Shown here in pieces: positions 27,501 to 34,875 of a stretch of 64,000 bases of DNA (within the stretch, counting starts at the first letter, position 1; each line of letters opens with the position of its first letter). The DNA lies in NCBI GenBank assembly GCA_023206055.1, contig CP065366.1, positions 2,046,001-2,110,000 of the forward strand. The letters are read 5' to 3'. The notes under the pieces were generated by a model. That model made no database searches, had not been told where the DNA came from, and worked only from the letters and a program-made list of their open reading frames with translations. Source of the stretch: Vibrio cyclitrophicus. GTDB taxonomy: Bacteria > Pseudomonadota > Gammaproteobacteria > Enterobacterales > Vibrionaceae. Position numbers and translations under genes: made by a program.

Positions 27501-28227
27501 ATACATTAAGGCTATTGATATATTCCGCATCGTCCTTGTGGAAAGGCGCATCTCCGATGTCTATCTGATCAGATAAAAAGCTGTCTACTACCATGGTTTT
27601 AAATTGAGCGAGTAGCTTATCGTGTCTCAACATTACTGCTGTTAAAGAATCGATATGCTGCATTTGAGTGTCATTTAAACAAAGTGAAAACTGGTAAGCT
27701 ATTGATGATAAAGATTGATGGGATTTACGTTTCTTTTGAAGGCGCTTTTTATCGTTTAATAGAACCGCTCGGTAATCAATTGAGCTTCCTATCTGATTAC
27801 TTACATAAAAGTGTTTAGATACTACGTGTCTCAACCAGTCATGCACATCGTTAGTGCAGGCCAACTGATCCATAAGATGTTGTTGAAACAAGCCTCCTTC
27901 TGCACTGCAATCAACAAACCTATAAGCTACCGATTTCTTCGATTTATACATTACAACACACTTGAGTTCACCCAAACGCTGATACTCGAAAATCAGCATT
28001 GATCGCACTGATGGTAATAAAAAATCAGCAAATGCTTTTTTCTCACCAGCTCTGTTTACCAGTGAACTCGGTTCTTTACCATAAAAGAAAGGGATAAGGC
28101 TAAGCATGGTCGATTTACCTGCACCGTTTGTCCCCATATTGTTTGTATGCCCAACACACTCAACTTCTGTGAATTTTCCTTTGAAGTAACTGTGGTGAAG
28201 GTAGATCTTCTGAAGTCCGCTTTCCAT
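24526..28227 (-). CDS. SMC-like ATPase (JetC-like) of a Wadjet-like system
   Basis: About 1233 residues from the ATG at 28227; a TTG at 28239 is possible, but the promoter leaves almost no room. Walker A is 'GTNGAGKST' (residues 32-40). The middle, about 270-1000, is long heptad-like coiled coil with a central hinge-like break near 560-600 ('LVGGESSQALYGLEINLNFV'). The C-terminal ATPase half has an ABC signature-like 'LKGLSSEGISTLAVIVVFCG' and Walker B 'VRIHWPLDELGKIS' followed by 'NISLFCAQPNPSP'. This is the N-coil-hinge-coil-C layout of SMC/MukB/JetC proteins, which extrude DNA loops and in Wadjet detect small circular DNA. It is the first gene of the operon. The sequence seems distant from classic JetC and may belong with the DUF3584-type ATPases. 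Confidence 0.82.
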   Translation of the reverse strand: MESGLQKIYLHHSYFKGKFTEVECVGHTNNMGTNGAGKSTMLSLIPFFYGKEPSSLVNRAGEKKAFADFLLPSVRSMLIFEYQRLGELKCVVMYKSKKSVAYRFVDCSAEGGLFQQHLMDQLACTNDVHDWLRHVVSKHFYVSNQIGSSIDYRAVLLNDKKRLQKKRKSHQSLSSIAYQFSLCLNDTQMQHIDSLTAVMLRHDKLLAQFKTMVVDSFLSDQIDIGDAPFHKDDAEYINSLNVLVEIEKHSATFHGALDKDVELKEQWSLLLAYKKQLDQAASQVGLNLITTVALIKDLDIQTGDLEDDYKSKTAALRERYNNESNNLGGKNSLIQTIYDERERWDGKENITTKISQYEQLSDYEAKMNSDSNHYTGLLEAVSQQADAHQKKIGQLETDTTNKLSKAKDERSTLDNSMSKHLRFAQQRQSDRSDEMHVQIREFLKSRASEKQRINDDIQALYGDITKASLYSEDENKEINSYENQINEIEEQLVKQAKDISEKRRQLNSDKKFRDGKLDELELKKKALGKTEKEREKITRQLNPEPDSLHEFLNETKDSWRDTIGKVIRPELLSQKNLNPQLVGGESSQALYGLEINLNFVEPNEFTKSENQLKQQREVLKKDILNYEEDITRIKTELGKFNKQVSQSEKELSQLGREEDGLNTEKKEIGLSIKAKKIDIEKAITIRVGEIDKRIQQSILELKAYDHQTDSGVEKLEETARQEILTLKANASVEEAAIQEQIDLKDQLIKGIKDTADNQRKELEKTFEAVLKNKGIDPLTEQVAKERAVKSKSEYELIKSYAQLLNDYRSWEKSLWVHIDKHEKEAAELSASVACLSSQLEDKKKNYQERLKELEVKTKEQKTKLGRLEKEQKSVNNAFEDVNDALDKVPSTHESSEIRDNLSLDLLLERLTKNINRIKVLRRSIADAVKKVGEVLTSIGSKNKIYVLWENMEQDRSRRSIHANYTEDFLIEGVDDVKRLLEVAIPDIREVTLESLKTVGERYVRFYHSLDTLNRKVRSISSTLGEEINTTNHFEALSDINIELVSKVDEFDIWKDLKAFSEVWSNWVESDRNVLPSKEFVTIFQSTTDSLRSCQISNDIESLVDIDISMRENGRPVNIRTDADLKGLSSEGISTLAVIVVFCGMTRYLCKDNNVRIHWPLDELGKISDENVMILFELMDEHNISLFCAQPNPSPVLLRYFTTKNYVDKNLGIKRYVSIKGDKKNPLLPEEEDK

Positions 28228-28244
28228 GTTTAAACTCAACTCAA

Positions 28245-28276
28245 ATTATACACACCAAATCAATGTACACCAAAAC
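28245..28276 (-). promoter_or_regulatory. Operon promoter with TTTGGTGT repeats (candidate WYL operator)
   Basis: On the minus strand, TTGGTG, 17 bp, TATAAT (28250-28245) precedes the SMC gene ATG by only 17 nt, so the mRNA leader is about 10 nt and lacks a ribosome binding site. TTTGGTGT occurs twice in direct orientation (28274-28267 and 28259-28252), 15 bp apart, overlapping -35 and the spacer: a good position for a repressor. Confidence 0.6.
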
Positions 28277-28338
28277 GATGTATATTATCAGGTGTGTTTT
28301 TGTACAGCAGTCGTTGACATTACCATTGCTAGCTGACC

Positions 28339-28596
28339 GACGGCGCATTCGGTTACTTCCCATCTTACACACTAGGCGCGATGTACGCGGCTCAGTTCAT
28401 GGCTTCAATGAAGAAAACGGTTGATGTGAACTCAGTGATTGAAAGCGGTGACTTATCACCTATCTTCACTTGGCTAGAATCGAATATTTGGAGCAAAGGC
28501 AGCCTACTCACCACCGGTGACTTGGTGAAAGGCGCAACGGGTGAAACCTTGAATGCACAGTACTTCAAAGATCACTTGAGAAGCCGTTACCTTTAA
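28339..28596 (+). pseudogene. Carboxypeptidase 3'-end copy C (right island boundary)
   Basis: From GACGG at 28339 this encodes the same ~86-residue tail to TAA. Left of it, homology to the carboxypeptidase stops ('TAGCTGAC'). Its GC-balanced codon use fits the body of the carboxypeptidase gene better than copy A does, so this is probably the original resident 3' end. Confidence 0.88.
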
Positions 28597-28636
28597 TCAG
28601 CCAATCAACAAAGGCTGTTTAGAACAACGATAAATT

Positions 28637-28670
28637 AAAGGCTGGGCAGATTACTGACTCAGCCTTTTTA
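28637..28670 (+). terminator. Terminator after copy C
   Basis: The stem AAGGCTG/CAGCCTT with a longer loop is followed by TTTTTA. It probably is the original terminator of the carboxypeptidase gene and is shared with the convergent gene. Confidence 0.7.
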
Positions 28671-28689
28671 CTCTCAAGACCTCTAACCA

Positions 28690-29691
28690 TTAATCACCTT
28701 TCAACATCTCTAAGAAGATCTGTCTCGATTCAGGCGTGTTGTCTCTGTGCATTTCGTATTTTACATGCGCGTTTGCACCAACAGCTTTTGATAGCTTAAT
28801 GCTCCATAATGCTTTCATTTGGTTCGGTACAATTGAATATCGGACATCGATAATACGCAGCTCGTCTGTTGGATCTTGTCCAAGATAACCATTCGAAAAC
28901 CAGCGAAAGCGCTCAATGTCTTTGGCTTGTTGGGATTCAGGGTCAAGCCAAGGTAAATCCCTGCTAACGTTCAGCTTAGCAATCGACTCTCCGGGATATG
29001 CACTTACCGATGTGCTAACCCGTACTGCGTCTACATAATAATGAGCCTCTGTTTCGTACACCACTTTCCAAACTAAGATATTCGCGAAGCTCGGCTTTGC
29101 CTCTAATCGGATCGGCGTGTGTTGTCTTTCTTGCGCTAATTGCCAGCCAATCGCCTCTGCCCTATCTCGCTGAATCATCCCTAGTGTTGGGTAAACCAAA
29201 GCCCACGCAAATGCGACACGTGCTAGCCAAGGTGCTCGTTTCAACGTTGCAAACACAAGTAAAATTAAGATGGGAAGCGTATAAACAGGATCGATTATTG
29301 ATATGGTATTCCAAGCAAAACGCGCGTTGGTCAAAGGCCAAAGTAACTGCGTGCCATAAGTGGTACAAGCGTCCAACAGTGCATGAGTGCCATAACCCAG
29401 TGCACAAAACAGCCAGCTTTGTTTGAAAGAAAGCCCACGCCTTTTTGCAATCAGGTGATGCAGAACCAAGGCACAGATCAAACTGCCAATGGGGATAAAG
29501 AAGAGTGAATGGGTAAACTGTCGATGAAATTCCAAAGCCAACAAAGGGTCACTTTGAGACTTAATCAGTGCATCTAAATCTGGCGCTAACCCGGAGAGCA
29601 GCCCTAATACCCCAGCAACAACCAAATGCTGTTTTTTGCTGGCCGATTGTGACAAAGAAGTGCCTAGCACGCCCTGCGTTAAAGGATCCAT
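28690..29691 (-). CDS. YdjM-like membrane-bound metal-dependent hydrolase
   Basis: The 333-residue protein begins 'MDPLTQGVLGTSLSQSASKK', with conserved 'GLAPDLDALIKS' and 'HRQFTHSLFF', then 'ALLDACTTYGTQLLWPL'. These D/H motifs are characteristic of the YdjM/LexA-regulated inner-membrane hydrolase family (PF04307). Five or so membrane segments occupy residues 20-190; a soluble C-terminal domain of ~150 residues follows. The substrate is unknown. It converges on the carboxypeptidase tail copy C and belongs to the original chromosomal context to the right of the islands. No SOS box was searched for in detail. Confidence 0.82.
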   Translation of the reverse strand: MDPLTQGVLGTSLSQSASKKQHLVVAGVLGLLSGLAPDLDALIKSQSDPLLALEFHRQFTHSLFFIPIGSLICALVLHHLIAKRRGLSFKQSWLFCALGYGTHALLDACTTYGTQLLWPLTNARFAWNTISIIDPVYTLPILILLVFATLKRAPWLARVAFAWALVYPTLGMIQRDRAEAIGWQLAQERQHTPIRLEAKPSFANILVWKVVYETEAHYYVDAVRVSTSVSAYPGESIAKLNVSRDLPWLDPESQQAKDIERFRWFSNGYLGQDPTDELRIIDVRYSIVPNQMKALWSIKLSKAVGANAHVKYEMHRDNTPESRQIFLEMLKGD

Positions 29692-29834
29692 AAATCACTC
29701 ATTGATAGCATTCCGTTTAATCAAACAAGATACATTTAGCTATAGCAGTGAATTGGGTTAAATAACAATGTTTTATCAAGATAATCATGTTGATAGAAGA
29801 TACTGATATGAGTACTTTCCATTAAGCGTCAACG

Positions 29835-30230
29835 TTAAACGTTTTGCAGAGAAGCCTTGCTCAACAACATTTCCCAATCAGATTTCTCTACCTGGCCTTT
29901 GCGAACATTCACCTTGTAATAGCCCTTTTGAGTCAGAGATTTAACTTGAATATACTGTCGAGCAAAGACAGAGTTTTTGATTACTAAGTCCGCTTTAATA
30001 CCATGTAGATGTACGTCTTCACCCACTAAAGATAGATTGCTTTTAGTGAATCTTGAGGCGAGAGCGTAGAAAGCAACCATGATGATAATTGAAGTAATGA
30101 AAGGGAAAAACTGGAGTTCTGTGTGATAAAAGAAGTTAATAGCTAAAGATACGATCACGTAACTTATCGTCATTGATAGAACAACGTTCCAATGTGTGCT
30201 GTTGTTCTTAAATGAGATTTCTCGTGCCAT
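29835..30230 (-). CDS. Small membrane protein, unknown (131 aa)
   Basis: The ATG at 30230 is chosen because AAGGAGCGAGTG directly precedes it; the frame extension to 30263 is probably not translated. Two hydrophobic segments ('VVLSMTISYVIVSLAINFFY' and the following 'FITSIIIMVAFYALA') are followed by a soluble C-terminal part that resembles PH-like membrane-associated domains of the bPH_2 type, with 'LSLVGEDVHLHGI'. No certain family. Confidence 0.65.
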   Translation of the reverse strand: MAREISFKNNSTHWNVVLSMTISYVIVSLAINFFYHTELQFFPFITSIIIMVAFYALASRFTKSNLSLVGEDVHLHGIKADLVIKNSVFARQYIQVKSLTQKGYYKVNVRKGQVEKSDWEMLLSKASLQNV

Positions 30231-30438
30231 CACTCGCTCCTTTAGGTAAGTATTTGACCACATTTGAACATTTATAAAACGTGAACAATCTTATTATGAA
30301 CCATGATGCATTAAAAGGCGTAAATACGGCGATTGATAGACTCAGATCGTAATTAGACATTTACATGCGTTTTCTCGCACCTAAATGTCTAATTGATAAA
30401 GAAACTGAATCAGTTACAGGTCAGAGGTCGGTCTTTAA

Positions 30439-31257
30439 TTAACGCGCCACCATACTTGCCGCGATAACCACCAACAACACTGAGAAGATTTTCTTAATTG
30501 TTGGGACAGGTAAGTGATTGGTTGCTTTTGCGCCCAACGGAGCCGTAAACCAAGACGTGCACACAATACCCAACAGCGCAGGCAGATAAACAAAGCCAGC
30601 AAAACCGTCGGTTAGCGCAAAGTGGCTGCTGCCCGAACTGATGTAACCTATCGAGCCAAACAACGCGATGACAATGCCACAAGCAGACGCACAACCGATC
30701 GCCTTTTTCATATCGACCGAAAAGAACGTAAGCAATGGAACGAGTAACGCACCGCCACCAATACCTATCATCGCAGACAAGCCGCCAGTAATGGTTGTCA
30801 GCACCGTTAACACACCTTTATTCGGTAGTTTTCGTTCTTCAGGCGCGTCGTTTTTGCTGCTTAAGAACATCTTAATCGCTATCAGCACCACGCTTACGGC
30901 AAACACAATACGAACAACCTTTTCCGGTAGTAACGCCGCCATAAATCCACTAACCAGTGCTCCTAGAGCAACACCTAGCATGATCCAAGGCGCCAGATCC
31001 CAAGGCACGTTGCCATTCTTGTGGTGAGCAAGAGCAGAAGACGTAGAGGTGAACAGTATTGATGCCAACGAGGTAGCAATCGCAGCGACAACAACTTGGT
31101 CGGATGGTAGAACTTCTAAATACAGTAAAATGCTGCTTAACACAGGGACAATGATCAGCCCTCCGCCAATACCTAACAAACCGGCTAGAAACCCAACACC
31201 ACTGCCTAGTAACGCACAGTAGAAAACCAACAACAGCAATTCACTCATTTCATCCAT
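30439..31257 (-). CDS. TauE/SafE-family permease (sulfite/organosulfonate exporter type)
   Basis: The 272-residue protein has eight to nine membrane segments. Glycine-rich repeats 'LAGLLGIGGGLIIVPVLSS' (N-terminal half) and 'SAMIGIGGGALLVPLLTFF' (C-terminal half) are the duplicated signature of the TauE/SafE family, which moves sulfite, sulfoacetate or other anions. The start may be 31257 or the ATG three codons later. It is transcribed away from the methionine-synthase pair, whose promoter region it shares; a link with sulfur metabolism is possible but only suggested by position. Confidence 0.87.
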   Translation of the reverse strand: MDEMSELLLLVFYCALLGSGVGFLAGLLGIGGGLIIVPVLSSILLYLEVLPSDQVVVAAIATSLASILFTSTSSALAHHKNGNVPWDLAPWIMLGVALGALVSGFMAALLPEKVVRIVFAVSVVLIAIKMFLSSKNDAPEERKLPNKGVLTVLTTITGGLSAMIGIGGGALLVPLLTFFSVDMKKAIGCASACGIVIALFGSIGYISSGSSHFALTDGFAGFVYLPALLGIVCTSWFTAPLGAKATNHLPVPTIKKIFSVLLVVIAASMVAR

Positions 31258-31590
31258 CTCTTAATTAAATTAATTGTCTTAAATAACACACTAATAATAT
31301 GGTTATATTTCCATCAAGCTAATTAATATAACTGACACCGACTTAAATATTCAAACAGAATAGATCATGAATATTCCTCATGTTGAATGTGAATTAATAC
31401 CATTGTTAATGGTCAACCTATCCACGTATAAAAACCTTAAGCGATTAACTTTATACGACATTAATTCAACTAAGTATTAATTTCAGACAGCATAGCCTTC
31501 GATTCTTAATCCGGTCACAAGCAAAAATAAAAGCCGTTTTAATACTAAAGACCGAGAGAATCAGAAAACAAATTGGGGTACCAAATCAGC
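31258..31590. other. Divergent promoter region between TauE/SafE and mesX genes
   Basis: No gene visible. AT-rich. TGAATATTCCTCA at ~31368 differs by one base from the MetR consensus TGAANNNNNTTCA, which would fit methionine-linked control. No convincing tandem MetJ boxes seen. Confidence 0.3.
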
Positions 31591-32568
31591 ATGAATAAAG
31601 AATTTAATTTTACGATTAAGAGCATTAGCCTCGACGAAAACTACCAGCCTGCAGACAGCACGCGTATCACAACCAACTTTGCTAACCTAGCTCGCGGCGA
31701 CAGCCGTCAAGCGAACTTACGTAATGCACTACAAATGATAGACAATAGTTTCAATGCGTTAGCACACTGGGACAACCCGAAGGGCGACCGTTACTCTGTT
31801 GAGCTTGAAATCATTTCTGTTGATATGGACATTGAAAGCAACGGCGAAGCATTCCCTTCAATTGAAGTGCTGAAAACCAATATTGTAGACCGTAAAACTA
31901 ACGAGCGTATTGAAGGCATTATCGGAAATAACTTCTCTTCTTACGTTCGAGATTATGACTTTAGCGTACGTCTATTGGATCATAATAAAGGCCAAGATAA
32001 ATTCAGCATTCCAGAAGATTTTGGTGATTTACACGGCAAGCTTTTTAAATATTTCGTTAACTCTGACGCTTACAAAAAGAACTTTAATAAACCACCTGTT
32101 ATTTGCTTAAGCGTGTCAGATAATAAAACCTATTACCGCACTGAAAACCAACACCCAGTATTAGGTTTTGAATACCAACCGAATGAGTCTTCTTTAACTG
32201 AGCAATATTTCAAGAAGATGGGCTTACAGGTTCGTTATTTCATGCCGCCAAACAGTGTTGCACCTTTGGCTTTCTATTTCTTTGGTGATCTGCTGAACGA
32301 TTACTCTAACCTGGAGCTTATCAGCACCATCAGTACCATGGGTACTTTCCAGAAGATCTACCGTCCTGAGATCTACAACGCGAATGCTGTTGCGGGCAAC
32401 TGCTACCAACCAAATTTGAAAAACTTGGATCACTCACTGACTCAAATCGTGTATGACCGTGAAGAACGAAGCCAGCTAGCGGTTGAACAAGGTAAATTCG
32501 CAGAAGAGAAGTTCATTAAGCCATACCAATCAGTTCTAGAGAACTGGTCGGCAAATTACGCACTTTAA
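31591..32568 (+). CDS. mesX: DUF1852 protein, MesX-type partner of folate-independent methionine synthase
   Basis: The 325-residue protein starts at the ATG of 'MNKEFNFTIKSISLDENYQP'. The sequence has the features of DUF1852: 'NFANLARGDSRQANLRNALQ' near residue 30 and 'FSIPEDFGDLHGKLFKYF' near 150. It lies 45 bp upstream of a short MetE-like protein in the same direction. In other bacteria this pair is known as MesX and MesD: MesD is a core-MetE methionine synthase that works without folate and needs MesX and oxygen. MesX's biochemical role is not settled; it may help to make or present the unknown methyl donor. Pair assignment comes from established family knowledge and the gene order here. 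Confidence 0.78.
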   Translation: MNKEFNFTIKSISLDENYQPADSTRITTNFANLARGDSRQANLRNALQMIDNSFNALAHWDNPKGDRYSVELEIISVDMDIESNGEAFPSIEVLKTNIVDRKTNERIEGIIGNNFSSYVRDYDFSVRLLDHNKGQDKFSIPEDFGDLHGKLFKYFVNSDAYKKNFNKPPVICLSVSDNKTYYRTENQHPVLGFEYQPNESSLTEQYFKKMGLQVRYFMPPNSVAPLAFYFFGDLLNDYSNLELISTISTMGTFQKIYRPEIYNANAVAGNCYQPNLKNLDHSLTQIVYDREERSQLAVEQGKFAEEKFIKPYQSVLENWSANYAL

Positions 32569-32613
32569 TCGTCTATTGCGCTCTCAAACCACCCAAGGAT
32601 AGGCAGTATTATT

Positions 32614-33642
32614 ATGAAAACACTATTACCGACTTCAACAGCGGGCAGTTTGCCGAAACCGTCTTGGCTTGCACAACCAGAGACGCTTTGGTCGCCATGG
32701 AAACTTCAAGGCAATGAACTCACAGACGGCAAACAAGATGCACTGCGTGTCTCTCTGCACGAGCAACAGCAAGCAGGCATTGATATTGTAAGTGATGGCG
32801 AACAAACACGTCAGCACTTTGTAACGACCTTCATTGAACACTTGAATGGCGTTGATTTTGAAAAGCGTGAAACCGTTAAAATCCGCGACCGCTACGATGC
32901 GAGTGTACCGACGGTTGTGGGCCCTATTTCTCGCCAAAAATCCGTGTTTGTTGAAGATGCGAAATTCTTACGTCAGCAAACCGACCAACCGATCAAATGG
33001 GCTCTGCCGGGGCCTATGACGATGATAGATACGCTTTACGATGCGCATTACCAAAGCCGTGAAAAACTGGCGTGGGAATTTGCGAAGATCCTCAACGAAG
33101 AAGCCAAAGAACTTGAAGCTGCAGGCGTTGATATTATTCAGTTCGATGAGCCTGCGTTTAACGTATTTTTTGATGAAGTGAATGATTGGGGTATCGCTTG
33201 TTTAGAAAGAGCCATTGAAGGGCTTAAATGCGAAACCGCAGTACATATATGCTATGGCTACGGCATCAAAGCAAACACAGACTGGAAAAAGACATTAGGT
33301 ACCGAGTGGCGCCAATACGAAGAGGTATTTCCTAAGCTGCAGCAATCGAATATCGATATTATCTCTTTAGAGTGTCACAACTCTCATGTACCACTTGAGC
33401 TACTTGAACTGGTGCGAGGCAAGAAAGTGATGGTTGGCGCTATTGATGTAGCTACAGATAGCATTGAAACACCGGAAGAAGTGGCTAGCACTCTTAGAGA
33501 AACACTTAAGTACGTTGACGCAGACAAGCTCTACCCTTGCACCAACTGTGGCATGGCTCCCCTACCTCGCGAAATCGCCTCAGCGAAGCTCAATGCGCTA
33601 AGTGCCGGCGCAGAGATCGTTCGTAAAGAGCTTTCAGAGTAA
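32614..33642 (+). CDS. mesD: Core-MetE-type methionine synthase (MesD-like)
   Basis: The 342-residue protein matches only the C-terminal catalytic barrel of cobalamin-independent methionine synthase. It has 'TSTAGSLPKPSWL' at the start, 'DIVSDGEQTRQHF', 'WALPGPMTM' and 'IQFDEPAF'. The zinc ligands are in 'VHICYGYG' (His and Cys), 'ISLECHNS' (Glu) and 'YPCTNCGMAPL' (Cys). It lacks the N-terminal folate-binding half of MetE, as expected for folate-independent synthases of the MesD group. With the DUF1852 gene just upstream, homocysteine methylation by the MesD-MesX route is likely. The 33674-33706 hairpin follows the gene. Confidence 0.82.
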   Translation: MKTLLPTSTAGSLPKPSWLAQPETLWSPWKLQGNELTDGKQDALRVSLHEQQQAGIDIVSDGEQTRQHFVTTFIEHLNGVDFEKRETVKIRDRYDASVPTVVGPISRQKSVFVEDAKFLRQQTDQPIKWALPGPMTMIDTLYDAHYQSREKLAWEFAKILNEEAKELEAAGVDIIQFDEPAFNVFFDEVNDWGIACLERAIEGLKCETAVHICYGYGIKANTDWKKTLGTEWRQYEEVFPKLQQSNIDIISLECHNSHVPLELLELVRGKKVMVGAIDVATDSIETPEEVASTLRETLKYVDADKLYPCTNCGMAPLPREIASAKLNALSAGAEIVRKELSE

Positions 33643-33673
33643 CGGTTTAAACTCAAACTAAAAGCGAACTTTT

Positions 33674-33706
33674 GAAGCCTAAGTATCAGATTGATGCTTA
33701 GGCTTC
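33674..33706 (+). terminator. Hairpin between the methionine synthase and convergent GNAT genes
   Basis: A long stem GAAGCCTAAG/CTTAGGCTTC with inner pairing ATCA/TGAT. There is no T-run on the plus strand, so its strength as a terminator is uncertain. Confidence 0.5.
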
Positions 33707-33758
33707 ACTTCAAAGTTCCATTGGACATGAATCGATAGCCCAAACCACCTCAAAAGAC

Positions 33759-34196
33759 TTACTCGGAATATGTTCCTAAAAGCAGCTCCATTTCAGCGAG
33801 CCCTTTCACTTCAGACAACTTAGTAAAACCTTTTGATTGATAGAGCTTAATGGCGGGATTCTCACTGAACACGCGCAACACTAACTGAGCCGATGCTTGA
33901 TTGTTCGCATGTTCAATAGCTAAATCGAGACACTTAGAGCCAAAACCTCGACCTTGATAGTCAGCTAATATCTGCAAGTCCCTAAGAAACGTTGTACCAC
34001 TGGTGTAACTGAAGCGGATAACACCAATACGGCTACCCCCCACATAAATTTCATAGTTATCCAGATCATCCCAGCTTCGTAAAAACTGACTATGACCCCA
34101 AGCGATGCCACGAGCCTGATAGTAACTCGCCATATTCGTTTTGGTGATCGATTCAGCGAACTTAGGATCTGAACCTTGGACCAACCTTACTTCCAT
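33759..34196 (-). CDS. GNAT-family N-acetyltransferase
   Basis: The ATG at 34196 ('MEVRLVQGSDPKF') is chosen since AAAAGGACACAAT precedes it, giving 145 residues. The acetyl-CoA loop 'LADYQGRGFGSKCL' has the Q/R-x-x-G-x-G/A pattern, and 'NPAIKLYQSKGF' is the usual end of a GNAT. Substrate unknown. It follows another GNAT gene on the same strand, with similar leader sequence (AAAGGACA...TATATGG), so the two may be co-transcribed. Confidence 0.82.
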   Translation of the reverse strand: MEVRLVQGSDPKFAESITKTNMASYYQARGIAWGHSQFLRSWDDLDNYEIYVGGSRIGVIRFSYTSGTTFLRDLQILADYQGRGFGSKCLDLAIEHANNQASAQLVLRVFSENPAIKLYQSKGFTKLSEVKGLAEMELLLGTYSE

Positions 34197-34282
34197 ATTG
34201 TGTCCTTTTTTTTCTAGGCTAAACATTGAGCAATACGCAATTAAAGTACCAAGAGTATTGCATCGTGTTTGAGCCATTCTTA

Positions 34283-34789
34283 TCACTCTGATCCCTTGTT
34301 TAATGCCTTCTCTAACCACATTGAACTGATGTATTGGCCGTTTTTCTTCGCATATTCATTGAACACTCCTACTTCTCGAAATCCAAAACGTTTATGAAGT
34401 GCTATTGAAGCCTCATTAGGCAAAGCAACACCTGAGACTACGCGGTGAACATCATAATCACTAATCGATGCAAATAGCTGAGAATAAAGCTTAGAGCCTA
34501 AACCTTTACCTTGAGCTTCTGCCGCAAGATAAATAGTGACCTCTGCGGTATCTTCAAATGCCGACATAGCCCGGTATTGTTGAGAACACGCGAAGCCTAA
34601 TAACACACCACCTTCTGTCGCGACATACAGTTGATATTTACTTTGGCTCGAAAATTGAGAAAACCACTGTTGGCGATTTTCCAACGACAACTTATCTTCT
34701 TCAAAGCGCGCATTGGTATGTTCAATATAGAAGTTGAAGATACGAGTAATAGCTGCAACATCGGACAATGTTCCTATTCTAATGTCCAT
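34283..34789 (-). CDS. GNAT-family N-acetyltransferase (phosphinothricin-acetyltransferase-like)
   Basis: 168 residues; 'MDIRIGTLSDVAAITRIFNF' at the start, 'EDTAEVTIYLAAEAQGKGLG' as strand 4 and acetyl-CoA loop, 'GVALPNEASIALHKRFGFRE' at the end: the layout of Pat/YncA-type acyltransferases that modify the amino group of methionine sulfoximine, phosphinothricin or amino acids. ATG with AAAAAGGACATTAT ahead. Substrate is inferred only. Confidence 0.84.
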   Translation of the reverse strand: MDIRIGTLSDVAAITRIFNFYIEHTNARFEEDKLSLENRQQWFSQFSSQSKYQLYVATEGGVLLGFACSQQYRAMSAFEDTAEVTIYLAAEAQGKGLGSKLYSQLFASISDYDVHRVVSGVALPNEASIALHKRFGFREVGVFNEYAKKNGQYISSMWLEKALNKGSE

Positions 34790-34875
34790 ATAATGTCCTT
34801 TTTCAATTGTGCTTTAAACTCCCAAACCAACACATAAAATACACAACACACGTAGACTCACCTTTGAAGGGTTAG

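Larger units (their letters stand above)
20629..28338. mobile_element. Island 2: Wadjet-like defence island in the same site
   Basis: Bounded by copies B and C of the carboxypeptidase 3' end; about 7.7 kb. It contains only the five-gene SMC-KITE-kleisin-Toprim-WYL operon on the minus strand, its promoter, and the tail copy with a terminator. No integrase, transposase or mobilisation gene. Confidence 0.75.

Noticed and set aside
24526..28227. Housekeeping MukB condensin
   Set aside because: Gene order, presence of Toprim and WYL genes and location in an island argue for a Wadjet-like accessory complex; signature motif differs from MukB.
31262..31572. MetJ boxes upstream of the methionine synthase pair
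   Set aside because: No tandem AGACGTCT-like octamers; only a near-match to a MetR site.
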